64,000 bases of DNA from Rhodococcus sp. OK302. Its GTDB lineage: Bacteria; Actinomycetota; Actinomycetes; Mycobacteriales; Mycobacteriaceae. The stretch lies in the NCBI RefSeq assembly GCF_002245895.1, contig NZ_NPJZ01000001.1:3508501-3572500 (forward strand), in the 5' to 3' direction. Shown here piece after piece: positions 44,342 to 51,508 of this stretch (position 1 is its first letter; each line of letters opens with the position of its first letter). The notes under the pieces are model-generated. The model worked only from the letters and a program-made list of their open reading frames with translations. It did not search any database and had not been told where the DNA came from. The position numbers were made by a program, and so were the translations under genes.

Positions 44342-45319
44342 TCAATATTTGACGGGTTTCGCATCTGGAAACCCCGGAAGAAATTCTGGTGGCTTGTGGA
44401 AATTCCAAAACCCACCGGACTCGATGATCCGAGCGTTGAACGTGGTCGGGTTGGCATCGAGAATTGGCTGGAGGCCGCGGTCGACATCTGCGAGCTTGGA
44501 TTCGACAGCGGTCAAGGCGCCGATTGCAGTGTGTACGGCGATATCGACTTCGTCGAGTGCAACACCAACGCCGGCCGCAATCGCTGCTTCTGCGCGCGCA
44601 TCGGTGACGGTGGCTGTCCCGATGGTTTCGACAATGCGCCGGCGGGCGTCCACGATCGTCGTGGCCCAGTCTTTGCACACAGTCGCCAGGTTTTCATACT
44701 TTTCGTGGACGTCCCTAGTGGAAACGTAGACGCCATTCAGGTATGCCAGGGCATGTGGCACCTCATCCGAGGCAAATTCTTCGAGGGTGCCCCAGGCGTT
44801 GCCCGTTGCGTTGTTTGCATCGCGGAGACAGTCGGAAGCCGTTTGCCAGACGGAGGCGAGCGCTCGCAGTTTGTCAGGGTTCCCGTCAGGCCAGTGGCGC
44901 CCCTCGAGTTGCAGGCTGATCAACTCCCAACCGTCGGGGGTATCGGCCTCGCCGCCGTACGAGCCCTTGAACGTCGGTACGGCTGTTGAAAGAGGCTGCG
45001 GGGGAGTGCTTTCAGTCGGTTCGGCTGGGTTCTGGTTCGATCTCTCGATGTTGACGAAGTCGACCCATGTCGCAGCGAGTAGGTCGTGCAGTTTCCCGGA
45101 CGCGTTGGCGATGTTCGTTCCCGCTGCAACGGCCTCGATTGCAATGCGGTCGTAGTCCGCGGCCCATTGTGTGCCGGCGTTGTCAGTTCCGGCGCAGGCC
45201 GAGTGCGCGTCGAGTGCGGTAGCAAGCCAACGAATCACGTCGTCGGTGTAGCTTCTGATCGCGCTGTAATCCGTGGCCGCGTCGAGGAGGATCTGAGGGT
45301 CCATCGTGGTGGGCGGCAT
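44342..45319 (-). CDS. Truncated WXG100-type polymorphic toxin lacking its tip
   Basis: This 325-aa protein is homologous over its whole length to the N-terminal part of the toxin at 46744-47946. Shared segments include AGTDxAGxxWAAxYD, AGTNIxNAxGKLHDLLAAT, GWELI, PDKL, ATGxxWxTLEExASDE and xLQPxLxAxPTTFNA. It stops at PGFPDAKPVKY, the point where the other protein (PGFPNAKPAKS) enters its rRNase domain. The delivery part is kept and the toxic tip lost, next to the oxyR 3' end. It could still bind the secretion machinery. Confidence 0.8.
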   Translation of the reverse strand: MPPTTMDPQILLDAATDYSAIRSYTDDVIRWLATALDAHSACAGTDNAGTQWAADYDRIAIEAVAAGTNIANASGKLHDLLAATWVDFVNIERSNQNPAEPTESTPPQPLSTAVPTFKGSYGGEADTPDGWELISLQLEGRHWPDGNPDKLRALASVWQTASDCLRDANNATGNAWGTLEEFASDEVPHALAYLNGVYVSTRDVHEKYENLATVCKDWATTIVDARRRIVETIGTATVTDARAEAAIAAGVGVALDEVDIAVHTAIGALTAVESKLADVDRGLQPILDANPTTFNARIIESGGFWNFHKPPEFLPGFPDAKPVKY

Positions 45320-45439
45320 TAGTGCAGCCTCTCGGTGTTGTGTTTGATGTGGTCGAGGTTCGGTTGGGCTCGAGGCTGGGTGGCGCTCAACAGCAGTCCC
45401 GGCCGCTGAAGTGTGCGTGAAACTGAAGGACGAGTTTTT

Positions 45440-45685
45440 TCAGTCAGCGAATAGGCCTATTTCATATTCGCAGTTCTCGATAATCTCGATTGGTTCGTGA
45501 ATATATTTCGCGAACTCAAGGACTTTGTCGAGGGGAACTCCACTCTGACGCGCTATGACTGGTAAATCGGAGTCGTTGTCATCGATGCCCAGGATGTCTT
45601 TCACGATTTCGACAGTCATATCGTGCAGAGGATAATCTTTGGATAATCGATTAGTATTGTTGTCAAAAGCTTCGAGATACCACAT
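45440..45685 (-). CDS. Cloacin/colicin-E3-type immunity protein, paralogue 4
   Basis: This 81-aa acidic protein starts MWYLEAFDNNT and shares LHDMTVEIVKDILGIDDND, VPLDKV, KYIHEPIEI and the NCEYEIGLFAD end with its three neighbours. It is farthest from the active toxin and just upstream of the tip-less toxin gene. Relation to ColE3 immunity proteins is judged from FDxxT, ILGI and EYxV landmarks. It may protect against toxins of other strains. Confidence 0.75.
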   Translation of the reverse strand: MWYLEAFDNNTNRLSKDYPLHDMTVEIVKDILGIDDNDSDLPVIARQSGVPLDKVLEFAKYIHEPIEIIENCEYEIGLFAD

Positions 45686-45797
45686 GTTTCACTTTCCAGA
45701 TTTTCAGCTTTGCGGGTGCGATCGGCGGGTTTGAGGTCTATGAAGTCGAAGTGCCAAATCGTCAGGCTTGCTATGGCATTCGAGCGGCGGGTCTTGT
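45686..45797 (-). pseudogene. Toxin C-terminal remnant (spacer between immunity genes 3 and 4)
   Basis: Read on the minus strand just before immunity gene 4, one frame gives LKPADRTRKAENL, corresponding to TKPADPTRRAGR at the end of the intact toxin. The stop has been lost. No longer match is visible. Confidence 0.55.
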
Positions 45798-46043
45798 TCA
45801 GTCGGCGAAGAAGCCGATTTCGTATTCACAGTTTGGGATTACTTTGATCGGTTCGCGGATATATTTTTCGAAATCGAGAACTTTGTCGAAGGGTACGCCA
45901 CTCTTGCTTGCCGAGATGGGTAGTTCGCGGTCGTTGTCGTCGATGCCGAGTATTTCTTTCACGATTTCGACAGTCATATCGTGTAGCAGATGATCTTCGA
46001 CTATCAATTCGGTGTCGTTATCGTAAGCTTCGAGATACCACAT
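45798..46043 (-). CDS. Cloacin/colicin-E3-type immunity protein, paralogue 3
   Basis: This intact 81-aa paralogue runs MWYLEAYDNDTELIVEDHL to NCEYEIGFFAD. It differs most from the others around residues 36-50 (DNDRELPISASKSGVPF), the stretch likely to set specificity. The preceding spacer retains a toxin end. Confidence 0.75.
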   Translation of the reverse strand: MWYLEAYDNDTELIVEDHLLHDMTVEIVKEILGIDDNDRELPISASKSGVPFDKVLDFEKYIREPIKVIPNCEYEIGFFAD

Positions 46044-46102
46044 GTTTCAATTTCCTGCTCTGCGGGTTGGGTTGGCGGGATCGGAGTCCAAGAAATTGAT
46101 TT
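46044..46102 (-). pseudogene. Toxin C-terminal remnant (spacer between immunity genes 2 and 3)
   Basis: On the minus strand the frame before immunity gene 3 reads DSDPANPTRRAGN followed by TGA, against KPADPTRRAGR-TGA of the intact toxin. The stop codon and its distance to the immunity ATG are nearly conserved. This is the best preserved of the three remnants. Confidence 0.7.
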
Positions 46103-46145
46103 GCCGAATCGTCGGATTCGGCGTGTGGATCGGCGCCGGTGCTGT

Positions 46146-46390
46146 TCAGTCAGCGAAGAGTCCAACGAAGTATTCGCAATTTTCAATTACTTCGGTCGGT
46201 TCGTGGATGTATTTTCGAACGCGAGCACTTTGTCGAGTGGCACGTCACTAATTCGCGCCACGACGGGCAAGTCGAAGTCGCTGTCGTCGATCCCGAGGAC
46301 GTATTTTACAATTTCGTCGGTCATATCGTGTAGGAGGTGATCTTCGACTAGTTGCTCAGTATCGTTGTCATAAGCTTGCAGATACCACAT
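46146..46390 (-). pseudogene. Cloacin/colicin-E3-type immunity protein, paralogue 2, frameshifted
   Basis: The frame runs MWYLQAYDNDTEQLVEDHL to DKVLAFE, then reads NTSTNRPK and stops at 46187. Adding one T (plus strand) to the run at 46212-46215 restores KYIHEPTEVIENCEYFVGLFAD, ending at 46146 and giving the same 81-aa length as the other copies. The rest is well conserved, so the change is recent or a sequencing error. Confidence 0.8.
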
Positions 46391-46449
46391 GTGTCATTTT
46401 CCTGCTCGGAGTCCGGGTTGGCGGGTTTGGAATACATGAAGTAGATCAC
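46391..46449 (-). pseudogene. Toxin C-terminal remnant (spacer between immunity genes 1 and 2)
   Basis: Minus-strand DNA before immunity gene 2 (ccaaacccgccaacccgg, then gagcaggaaaatgacac) aligns with the 3' end of the intact toxin gene (ccaaacccgccgatccca, then gagcaggaagatgacac). One frame gives SKPANP in place of TKPADP. Small indels have broken the frame. Confidence 0.65.
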
Positions 46450-46494
46450 GCCGAATCGTCGGATGCGGCGTGTGAATCGGCGCAGAGATGCTGT

Positions 46495-46740
46495 TCAGTC
46501 AGCTAGATTTGAGACTTCATATTCACAATTTTGATCTATCTTCAATGGATCGTGAATGTACTTCGCAAATTCGGGCACTTTCTCAAGGGGTACGTCATTC
46601 TGACGTACCCCAACAGGTAAGTCGAAGTCACTGTCGTCGATGCCGAGGATGTCTTTCACAATTTCGGCTGTCATATCGTGTAGGAGGTAGATCTCGGTTT
46701 GTAGTTCGGTATCGTTATCGAAGGCTTGTAGATACCACAT
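46495..46740 (-). CDS. Cloacin/colicin-E3-type immunity protein, paralogue 1 (cognate)
   Basis: This 81-aa acidic protein lies 3 bp after the toxin stop, the place of the cognate antitoxin. Landmarks shared with ColE3 immunity proteins are AFDNDTE (FDxxTE), ILGIDDSD (LGV in ColE3) and IDQNCEYEVSNL (I-D...EYxVS). It should bind the rRNase tip and block it until secretion. Residues 36-56 and the end differ from the other three copies. Confidence 0.8.
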   Translation of the reverse strand: MWYLQAFDNDTELQTEIYLLHDMTAEIVKDILGIDDSDFDLPVGVRQNDVPLEKVPEFAKYIHDPLKIDQNCEYEVSNLAD

Positions 46741-46743
46741 GTG

Positions 46744-47946
46744 TCATCTTCCTGCTCTGCGGGTGGGATCGGCGGGTTTGGTCTGTGTGCTCGTGTCGGC
46801 GTCGTATTCTCCTAGGTGTCTGCCGTTTCTGCTGTATTTTTCGACGGCGCCATGCCGGGAGTCCCACTCGTAGATGCTGCCTTTGTCGTCAATCCAGCGT
46901 TTTCGCCCATTCATGCTTTTGGCGGGCTTGGCATTCGGGAATCCTGGGAGGTTTTTCGGCGCCGGATAGTAGTGGTGCGAGTTTCCGCCGCCGGTGTTGG
47001 CGTTGAAGGTAGTCGGGCTGGCTTCGAGGAGCGGTTGCAGCTCGTTGACCGCACCCACAGCCGCAGCCCCCGCCGCGGCAACGGCACCGACCGCAGCGAC
47101 AGCGACCGAATCCACCGCACCGAGAACCCCGACGACGCTGGCAGCGATCACGCTTCCCGTTGCACCGGCAGCGGCGACGGTACCGGTGCCGAGAGTGAAC
47201 AGTGCGGTGACCGCGCCGGCCACAGCGCCGATGATGATGGCTTTGCCGACGAGGTCGAAGATCTTCCGGTGAGCTTCTTCGATGGTCTGGGCCCACTCGT
47301 CGCAGGCAGCGGCCAGGGTGTCGTACTGATCGGCGACATAGTTGGTGCTGACGAAGACATTGTCGAGTTGTGCCAGGACTTGCGGCATTTCGTCGGAGGC
47401 GAGTTCTTCGAGGGTGACCCAGGTGGTGCCGGTTGCGTCGTTCGCATCGCGTAGGCCGGTGGCGGCGGTACGCCACGCTTTGCCGAGGGTTTGGAGTTTG
47501 TCGGGGTCTCCGTTGGGCCAGGTGTGGCCTTGCAGCCAGGCGGTGATCAGTTCCCAGCCGAGGGGTGCGTCGGTGTCGCCGCCGTAGGCGCCGTAGAACG
47601 TCGGCGCGGAAACCGGTGGGAGTTGTGGGGGAGGACCGTCGGGTGGTTCGGGTGGGATCGTGTTGGATCGTTCGGTGTTGGCGTGGTTGACACCGGTGGC
47701 GGCGAGGAGGTCGTGGAGTTTGCCGAAGGCGTTGACGATGTTCGTTCCGGCGGCGACGGCCTCGAAGGCGGCGGGATCGTAGCTGGCGGCCCACTCGGCG
47801 CCGGCGCTGTCGGTTCCGGCGCAGCCCCAGTTGGTGTGGAGGGTGCTGGCGAGTGATCGGATGACGTTGTCGGCACTGTTTCTGACGGTTTCGTACTGCG
47901 TTGCGGCGCCGGTGAGGATGTCGGGGTCCATGGTGATGGGCGCCAT
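46744..47946 (-). CDS. Polymorphic toxin with WXG100-like N-terminus and colicin E3-type rRNase tip
   Basis: This 400-aa protein has a WXG100/ESX-like helical N-terminus (residues 1-100), a Pro-rich linker (EPPDGPPPQLPP), a second helical region, and an Ala/Gly/Val hydrophobic segment (about 255-315) that may aid membrane passage. A C-terminal cytotoxic domain begins near SMNGRKRW. In that domain IYEWDSRHGAVEKY holds Asp362, His365 and Glu369, spaced as Asp510/His513/Glu517 of colicin E3, and PTRR supplies the final Arg. Predicted action is cutting 16S rRNA at the decoding site. It overlaps the upstream WXG100 gene by 3 bp and precedes its immunity gene by 3 bp. Confidence 0.88.
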   Translation of the reverse strand: MAPITMDPDILTGAATQYETVRNSADNVIRSLASTLHTNWGCAGTDSAGAEWAASYDPAAFEAVAAGTNIVNAFGKLHDLLAATGVNHANTERSNTIPPEPPDGPPPQLPPVSAPTFYGAYGGDTDAPLGWELITAWLQGHTWPNGDPDKLQTLGKAWRTAATGLRDANDATGTTWVTLEELASDEMPQVLAQLDNVFVSTNYVADQYDTLAAACDEWAQTIEEAHRKIFDLVGKAIIIGAVAGAVTALFTLGTGTVAAAGATGSVIAASVVGVLGAVDSVAVAAVGAVAAAGAAAVGAVNELQPLLEASPTTFNANTGGGNSHHYYPAPKNLPGFPNAKPAKSMNGRKRWIDDKGSIYEWDSRHGAVEKYSRNGRHLGEYDADTSTQTKPADPTRRAGR

Positions 47947-48236
47947 CAGGGCCACATTCCGCTGTTGTGTTGGGCGTTGGCAATATAGCGGTCGTGCGCG
48001 CCGCGGGCGTTGGTTTCGAGTTGCGCGAGTGCGGTGCGCATGTCGTTCATCTCGCGGCGGCGGGTGTCGTGTTTGGTGCGGTGCGCGGTGGCAGCGTCGC
48101 CGTCCCATTCGACGTTGAGGGCGGTGACTTCGCGTTCGATGTCGGTGATGCGTTCCTCGAGTCGCTGGCCGATCTCCTTCGCCCGGTTCACCACGGCGAG
48201 GATCTGTTCGGTGTCGGCGCGGTAGCGGCCGCCCAT
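47946..48236 (-). CDS. WXG100-family protein (second partner)
   Basis: This 96-aa helical hairpin protein (RYRADTEQILAVVNRAKEIGQ, then WDGDAATAHRTKHD) has the WDG turn in place of WXG. It overlaps the gene before (ATGA) and the toxin gene after. Such small proteins pair with each other or with the toxin N-terminus for export by type VII (ESX) secretion. No ESX core genes are in the window. Confidence 0.78.
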   Translation of the reverse strand: MGGRYRADTEQILAVVNRAKEIGQRLEERITDIEREVTALNVEWDGDAATAHRTKHDTRRREMNDMRTALAQLETNARGAHDRYIANAQHNSGMWP

Positions 48237-48568
48237 CAGAGGTTCATGTTCAGTGTTGCGGTGGCCACGGTGTTCGCGTTTGCGTTGTCGGTCTTGCTGT
48301 ATTCGGCGGCGGCCTGGTGTAGGAGTGCGGCGTCTTCGGTGAGTGCGCTGGCGACTTGCCGGGCGGAGTCGACCCATTCTGCCCACAGGGCTGCGTGGGT
48401 TCGGGCGGCGTCGCCGGTCCAGTCGGCTGTCATGAGGTTTTCGGAGTCGCGGCGAAGCGATTCGACGTCGTCCCAGAAGTCGTCTGCGAGGTCGGAGATC
48501 CGTGTCGCTGTGGCATGCATCTGTTCGGGATTGCCGTGCATCAGTGACCGCCAATTGGCGTCGGGCAC
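48236..48568 (-). CDS. WXG100-family protein (first partner)
   Basis: This 110-aa protein (HGNPEQMHATATRISDLADD, then ADWTGDAARTHAALW) has the WTG turn and the spacing of WXG100 proteins. It begins the operon WXG100-WXG100-toxin-immunity. The GTG start at 48568 gives the longest product; ATG 48541 (MHGNPEQM) is an equally good start. Confidence 0.78.
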   Translation of the reverse strand: MPDANWRSLMHGNPEQMHATATRISDLADDFWDDVESLRRDSENLMTADWTGDAARTHAALWAEWVDSARQVASALTEDAALLHQAAAEYSKTDNANANTVATATLNMNL

Positions 48569-48709
48569 AGTCGTTTTGCCGCGTTCGTACGATTTTCTTG
48601 GATGGCGAAGTTGTGCATTCTGTCGGTCCCCCCAGGCGTCATGAATGTTGCTGGGAGTCTAACCCGGAATGGACCGATGGCGCCTACTCCGGGTGGTTCT
48701 GTGGGGATA

Positions 48710-50095
48710 CTATTTTGCGGCGATCACTGCTCCGGGATTGAGGATTCCCAACGGATCGAGTGCGTCTTTGACCTTCCGATTGAGCAACATCACGTCCTCG
48801 CCCAGTTGAGTTGGTAGCCAGTCACGTTTGATCCGGCCCACACCGTGCTCGCCGGTAATGGTGCCGCCCAGTGCAATTGCGAGATCCATGACGCGACCGA
48901 AGGCGATACGGGCGCGTTCGGTCATATCGGGATCGGACGGATCGAAGACGATGAGTGGATGAGTGTTGCCGTCGCCGGCATGGGCAACCGTGCAAATCAG
49001 AACGTCAAGATCTTCGGCGATAGATTCCACCCCGGTGATCAACTCGGGCAGTTGGCGCATCGGAACACCGACATCCTCGAGCATGAGGCTCCCCAGCGCC
49101 TGCACGGCGGGGAACACCGCACGCCGGGCTGCCGTGAATGCGTCACCCTCTGCTTGATCGTCCGTCGCAAAAACTTCGGTGGCACCATTGTTTTCACATG
49201 CCGCGACGATTGTCTCGATCTCGAGAGTGCCAGCCGCGCCCGGAGCGTCGGACTGAGCGAGTAACAGTGCCCGGGCCTGTCGATTGAGTCCCATCCGTAC
49301 CGAATCCTCGACGGCATTGATGCTGGTATGGTCCATGAATTCGAGCATCGCGGGCCGAATGTTTCTGGTAATTGCCAAAACGGCGTCCGCAGCGTCCGCT
49401 ACGGAGTCGAACGAAGCTACGACCGTCGACGTCGGTGGTTGAGCCGGAATGAGTCGCAACGTCAGTTCGGTGATGATGCCGAGCGTTCCTTCGCTCCCGA
49501 CAAAGAGTTTGGTGAGCGATAGGCCCGCAACATCTTTCAAGAGCGGTCCGCCTAGCGATACCGCAGTACCGTCGGCGAGTACCACTTTCAGCCCGAGTAC
49601 ATAGTCGGTGGTGACGCCGTACTTCACGCAACACAGGCCGCCCGCGTTGGTCGCGGCGTTTCCTCCGATGGAACAGATTTCGAATGACGACGGATCCGGC
49701 GGGTACCACAGCCCGTGCTCGGCGGCTGCCTTCTTGACTTCGGCGTTCATCAAGCCTGGTTGAGTCACGGCAACCCGGGCAACCGGATCGATCGTGATCT
49801 CCCGCATCCGCTCGGTACTGACCACGATGCAGCCGTCCACGGCGCTCGATCCACCGGAGAGTCCCGAACCGGCGCCACGCGGAACCACCGGCACCCGATG
49901 CTCGGTGGCCCAGCGCATGACGACTTGAATGTCTTCAGTGCAGGTGGCTCGAACCACTGCGGCTGGATGGCCGGCAGTCGGATCCGCCGCCCAGTCTTGC
50001 CGATAACCTGCTGTCAGATCGGGATCAGTGAGCACCGAACCATCAGGCAGCAGTGCGATCAGTTGGTCCAGGGCGCTTGAATGCTCCGAAGTCAT
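48710..50095 (-). CDS. FAD-linked oxidase (GlcD / D-lactate dehydrogenase type)
   Basis: This 461-aa flavoenzyme oxidises a 2-hydroxy acid such as glycolate or D-lactate. The FAD-binding PCMH domain shows VVPRGAGSGLSGGSS, PPDPSS, SIGGNAATNAGG and FVGSEGTLGIIT. The C-terminal cap has HAGDGNTHP and TGEHGVGRIKRDWL, typical of GlcD/DLD. No GlcE/GlcF partners are adjacent, so a stand-alone D-lactate or 2-hydroxyglutarate dehydrogenase is most likely. ATG 50107 is an alternative start. Confidence 0.9.
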   Translation of the reverse strand: MTSEHSSALDQLIALLPDGSVLTDPDLTAGYRQDWAADPTAGHPAAVVRATCTEDIQVVMRWATEHRVPVVPRGAGSGLSGGSSAVDGCIVVSTERMREITIDPVARVAVTQPGLMNAEVKKAAAEHGLWYPPDPSSFEICSIGGNAATNAGGLCCVKYGVTTDYVLGLKVVLADGTAVSLGGPLLKDVAGLSLTKLFVGSEGTLGIITELTLRLIPAQPPTSTVVASFDSVADAADAVLAITRNIRPAMLEFMDHTSINAVEDSVRMGLNRQARALLLAQSDAPGAAGTLEIETIVAACENNGATEVFATDDQAEGDAFTAARRAVFPAVQALGSLMLEDVGVPMRQLPELITGVESIAEDLDVLICTVAHAGDGNTHPLIVFDPSDPDMTERARIAFGRVMDLAIALGGTITGEHGVGRIKRDWLPTQLGEDVMLLNRKVKDALDPLGILNPGAVIAAK

Positions 50096-50136
50096 GGTTT
50101 CCATCATGCTCGCCGAAGCGAGATTTCAGGGGAGGT

Positions 50137-50985
50137 TCAGCGGCCCTTCGGCTTACTCGAGAACCGGCCACCGGAACTCTTGGTGCCGCCTGACTTGCCG
50201 CTGCCCGCTTTGCCGCCGGCCTTGGCTTTGCCGCCAGCTGTGTTGCGGCCCGACACACTCTTGGCCGTTCCGGAACTCTTGGCCTTGTGCTCAGCTTTGG
50301 CAGCCTCGGCGCGTCGTTCCTTCGCCGCTAGCTTCGCCTTGACCGAGCCCTTGATCTTCTCGGCCGGCTGACCGTTGCGTCCACGGGAGCTCTGCGCAGT
50401 ACGTCCACGCACGATGCCGATAAGTTCCTCGACCAATTCTGTGGTCTTGGACTCCATCCACGCGAGCGCGATCGGAGACTCGGGAGCACCGTCCACCGGA
50501 CGGAAAGTCAGATCCTTGCGGTGGTGCAGGCGCGCCAGCGAATGGGGGACCACAACAACGCCAACGCCGGCAGCGACCAACTCGATGGCGTCGGCGATGG
50601 TCTCCGGACGTTCGGCCGCGGCCTTGCCCGGACGCGTCGTCCATTCGAGGGTGTCGTCGAGGGGATTGAGCACAATCTCGTCGTCGAGATCGGCGACGGA
50701 AATCTGATCGACAGTGGTGAACACGTGATCCTTGGGGATCACTACCACCGGCGTCTCGGCATACAGGGAGATGGCGCTGAGCTCCGTGCGGTCGATTGGC
50801 AAACGAACCAAACCCGCTTCAGCCTCACCAGCGCGAAGTGCCGCTACAACCTCGAGAACGGGAAACTGAACGAGCTCCAGGCGAATGTCGGGGAGACGTT
50901 CGTTCCACACCCGAATCCACTTGGTCGGCGTCACCCCGGGGGCATACGCGAGACGAAAAATTGCCGGACTATCCGCGTCTGTCAC
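50137..50985 (-). CDS. LysR-type substrate-binding domain protein without HTH, with Lys/Gly-rich tail
   Basis: Residues 5-205 follow the LysR effector-binding domain (FRLAYAPGVTPTKWIRVW, RAGEAEAGLVRLP, LVAAGVGVVVVPHSLARL), but the protein begins directly there and has no DNA-binding helix-turn-helix. The last 80 residues are low-complexity Lys/Ala/Gly/Ser (KAKAGGKAGSGKSGG), resembling histone-like tails that bind nucleic acid. It is divergent from a DUF5997 gene, an arrangement I recall from other actinobacteria. Role unknown. Confidence 0.78.
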   Translation of the reverse strand: MTDADSPAIFRLAYAPGVTPTKWIRVWNERLPDIRLELVQFPVLEVVAALRAGEAEAGLVRLPIDRTELSAISLYAETPVVVIPKDHVFTTVDQISVADLDDEIVLNPLDDTLEWTTRPGKAAAERPETIADAIELVAAGVGVVVVPHSLARLHHRKDLTFRPVDGAPESPIALAWMESKTTELVEELIGIVRGRTAQSSRGRNGQPAEKIKGSVKAKLAAKERRAEAAKAEHKAKSSGTAKSVSGRNTAGGKAKAGGKAGSGKSGGTKSSGGRFSSKPKGR

Positions 50986-51041
50986 CTGGCAAGGTTACCG
51001 CCTTGGTAAAACACTTCGCGACGGCTGGCTACTCTTGTTGC

Positions 51042-51449
51042 ATGACGTCGAACAAAACGCCCCAGACGATGAAGCCGACGACGGCTGCCAAGAAGCTGGG
51101 TGTGTACCTGGAAGCAACACCGAAAGAGTTCCAGGAAGGCGACGTGACCCGTGAAGAACTGACCGCGCTGCAGACCGAAGCTCCGGAGTGGCTGCTCGAG
51201 CTGCGCAGCACCGGCCCGCATCCCAAGCAGGTCATCGCAGCCAAGCTGGGCATCTCCATTGCCGGTTTGGCGCGCGGAGGCGTCGAAGAGGCGCTCACCA
51301 CGGATCAGGTCGCTGCCCTGCTGGAAGAAAAGCCCGAGTGGCTACAGAAGGAACGCAAGCTCCAAGCCGACGTGCGCGCGGAGAACGTCCGCATCAAGGA
51401 AAAGCGTGCATCGCGCCGCAATCAGCCGCGCAAGGCTCGTCGCGGATAG
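51042..51449 (+). CDS. DUF5997 family protein
   Basis: This 135-aa basic protein (TTAAKKLGVYLEATPKEFQE, then LLEEKPEWLQKERK) has a C-terminal Arg/Lys-rich tail (ASRRNQPRKARRG). The family is actinobacterial and of unknown function; the helical core looks able to contact DNA or RNA. It is 56 bp from the divergent HTH-less LysR-like gene. Confidence 0.82.
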   Translation: MTSNKTPQTMKPTTAAKKLGVYLEATPKEFQEGDVTREELTALQTEAPEWLLELRSTGPHPKQVIAAKLGISIAGLARGGVEEALTTDQVAALLEEKPEWLQKERKLQADVRAENVRIKEKRASRRNQPRKARRG

Positions 51450-51466
51450 ATCGTCAATGTAAAGAA

Positions 51467-51503
51467 AAGAATGGTGCGCACCGATTCGGTGCGCACCATT
51501 CTT
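51467..51503. terminator. Bidirectional terminator between DUF5997 and DUF3516 helicase genes
   Basis: An 18-bp perfect inverted repeat (51467-51484 with 51486-51503, arm aagaatggtgcgcaccga) lies between convergent genes. Confidence 0.9.
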
Positions 51504-51508
51504 GTCTC

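Larger units (their letters stand above)
45440..46740 (-). repeat. Array of four immunity-gene modules (about 350-bp period)
   Basis: Four paralogous 81-codon immunity genes start at 46740, 46390, 46043 and 45685, i.e. every 347-358 bp. The three spacers of about 100 bp each carry a remnant of a toxin C-terminus. In two of them a hairpin of form GCCGAATC-GTCG-GATTCGGC also occurs (46103-46122 perfect; 46450-46469 one mismatch). Confidence 0.9.

Noticed and set aside
45440..46740. Tandem ~350-bp repeats as a CRISPR array
   Set aside because: The repeated units are paralogous coding genes with toxin-end spacers, far larger than CRISPR repeats, and no cas genes are near.
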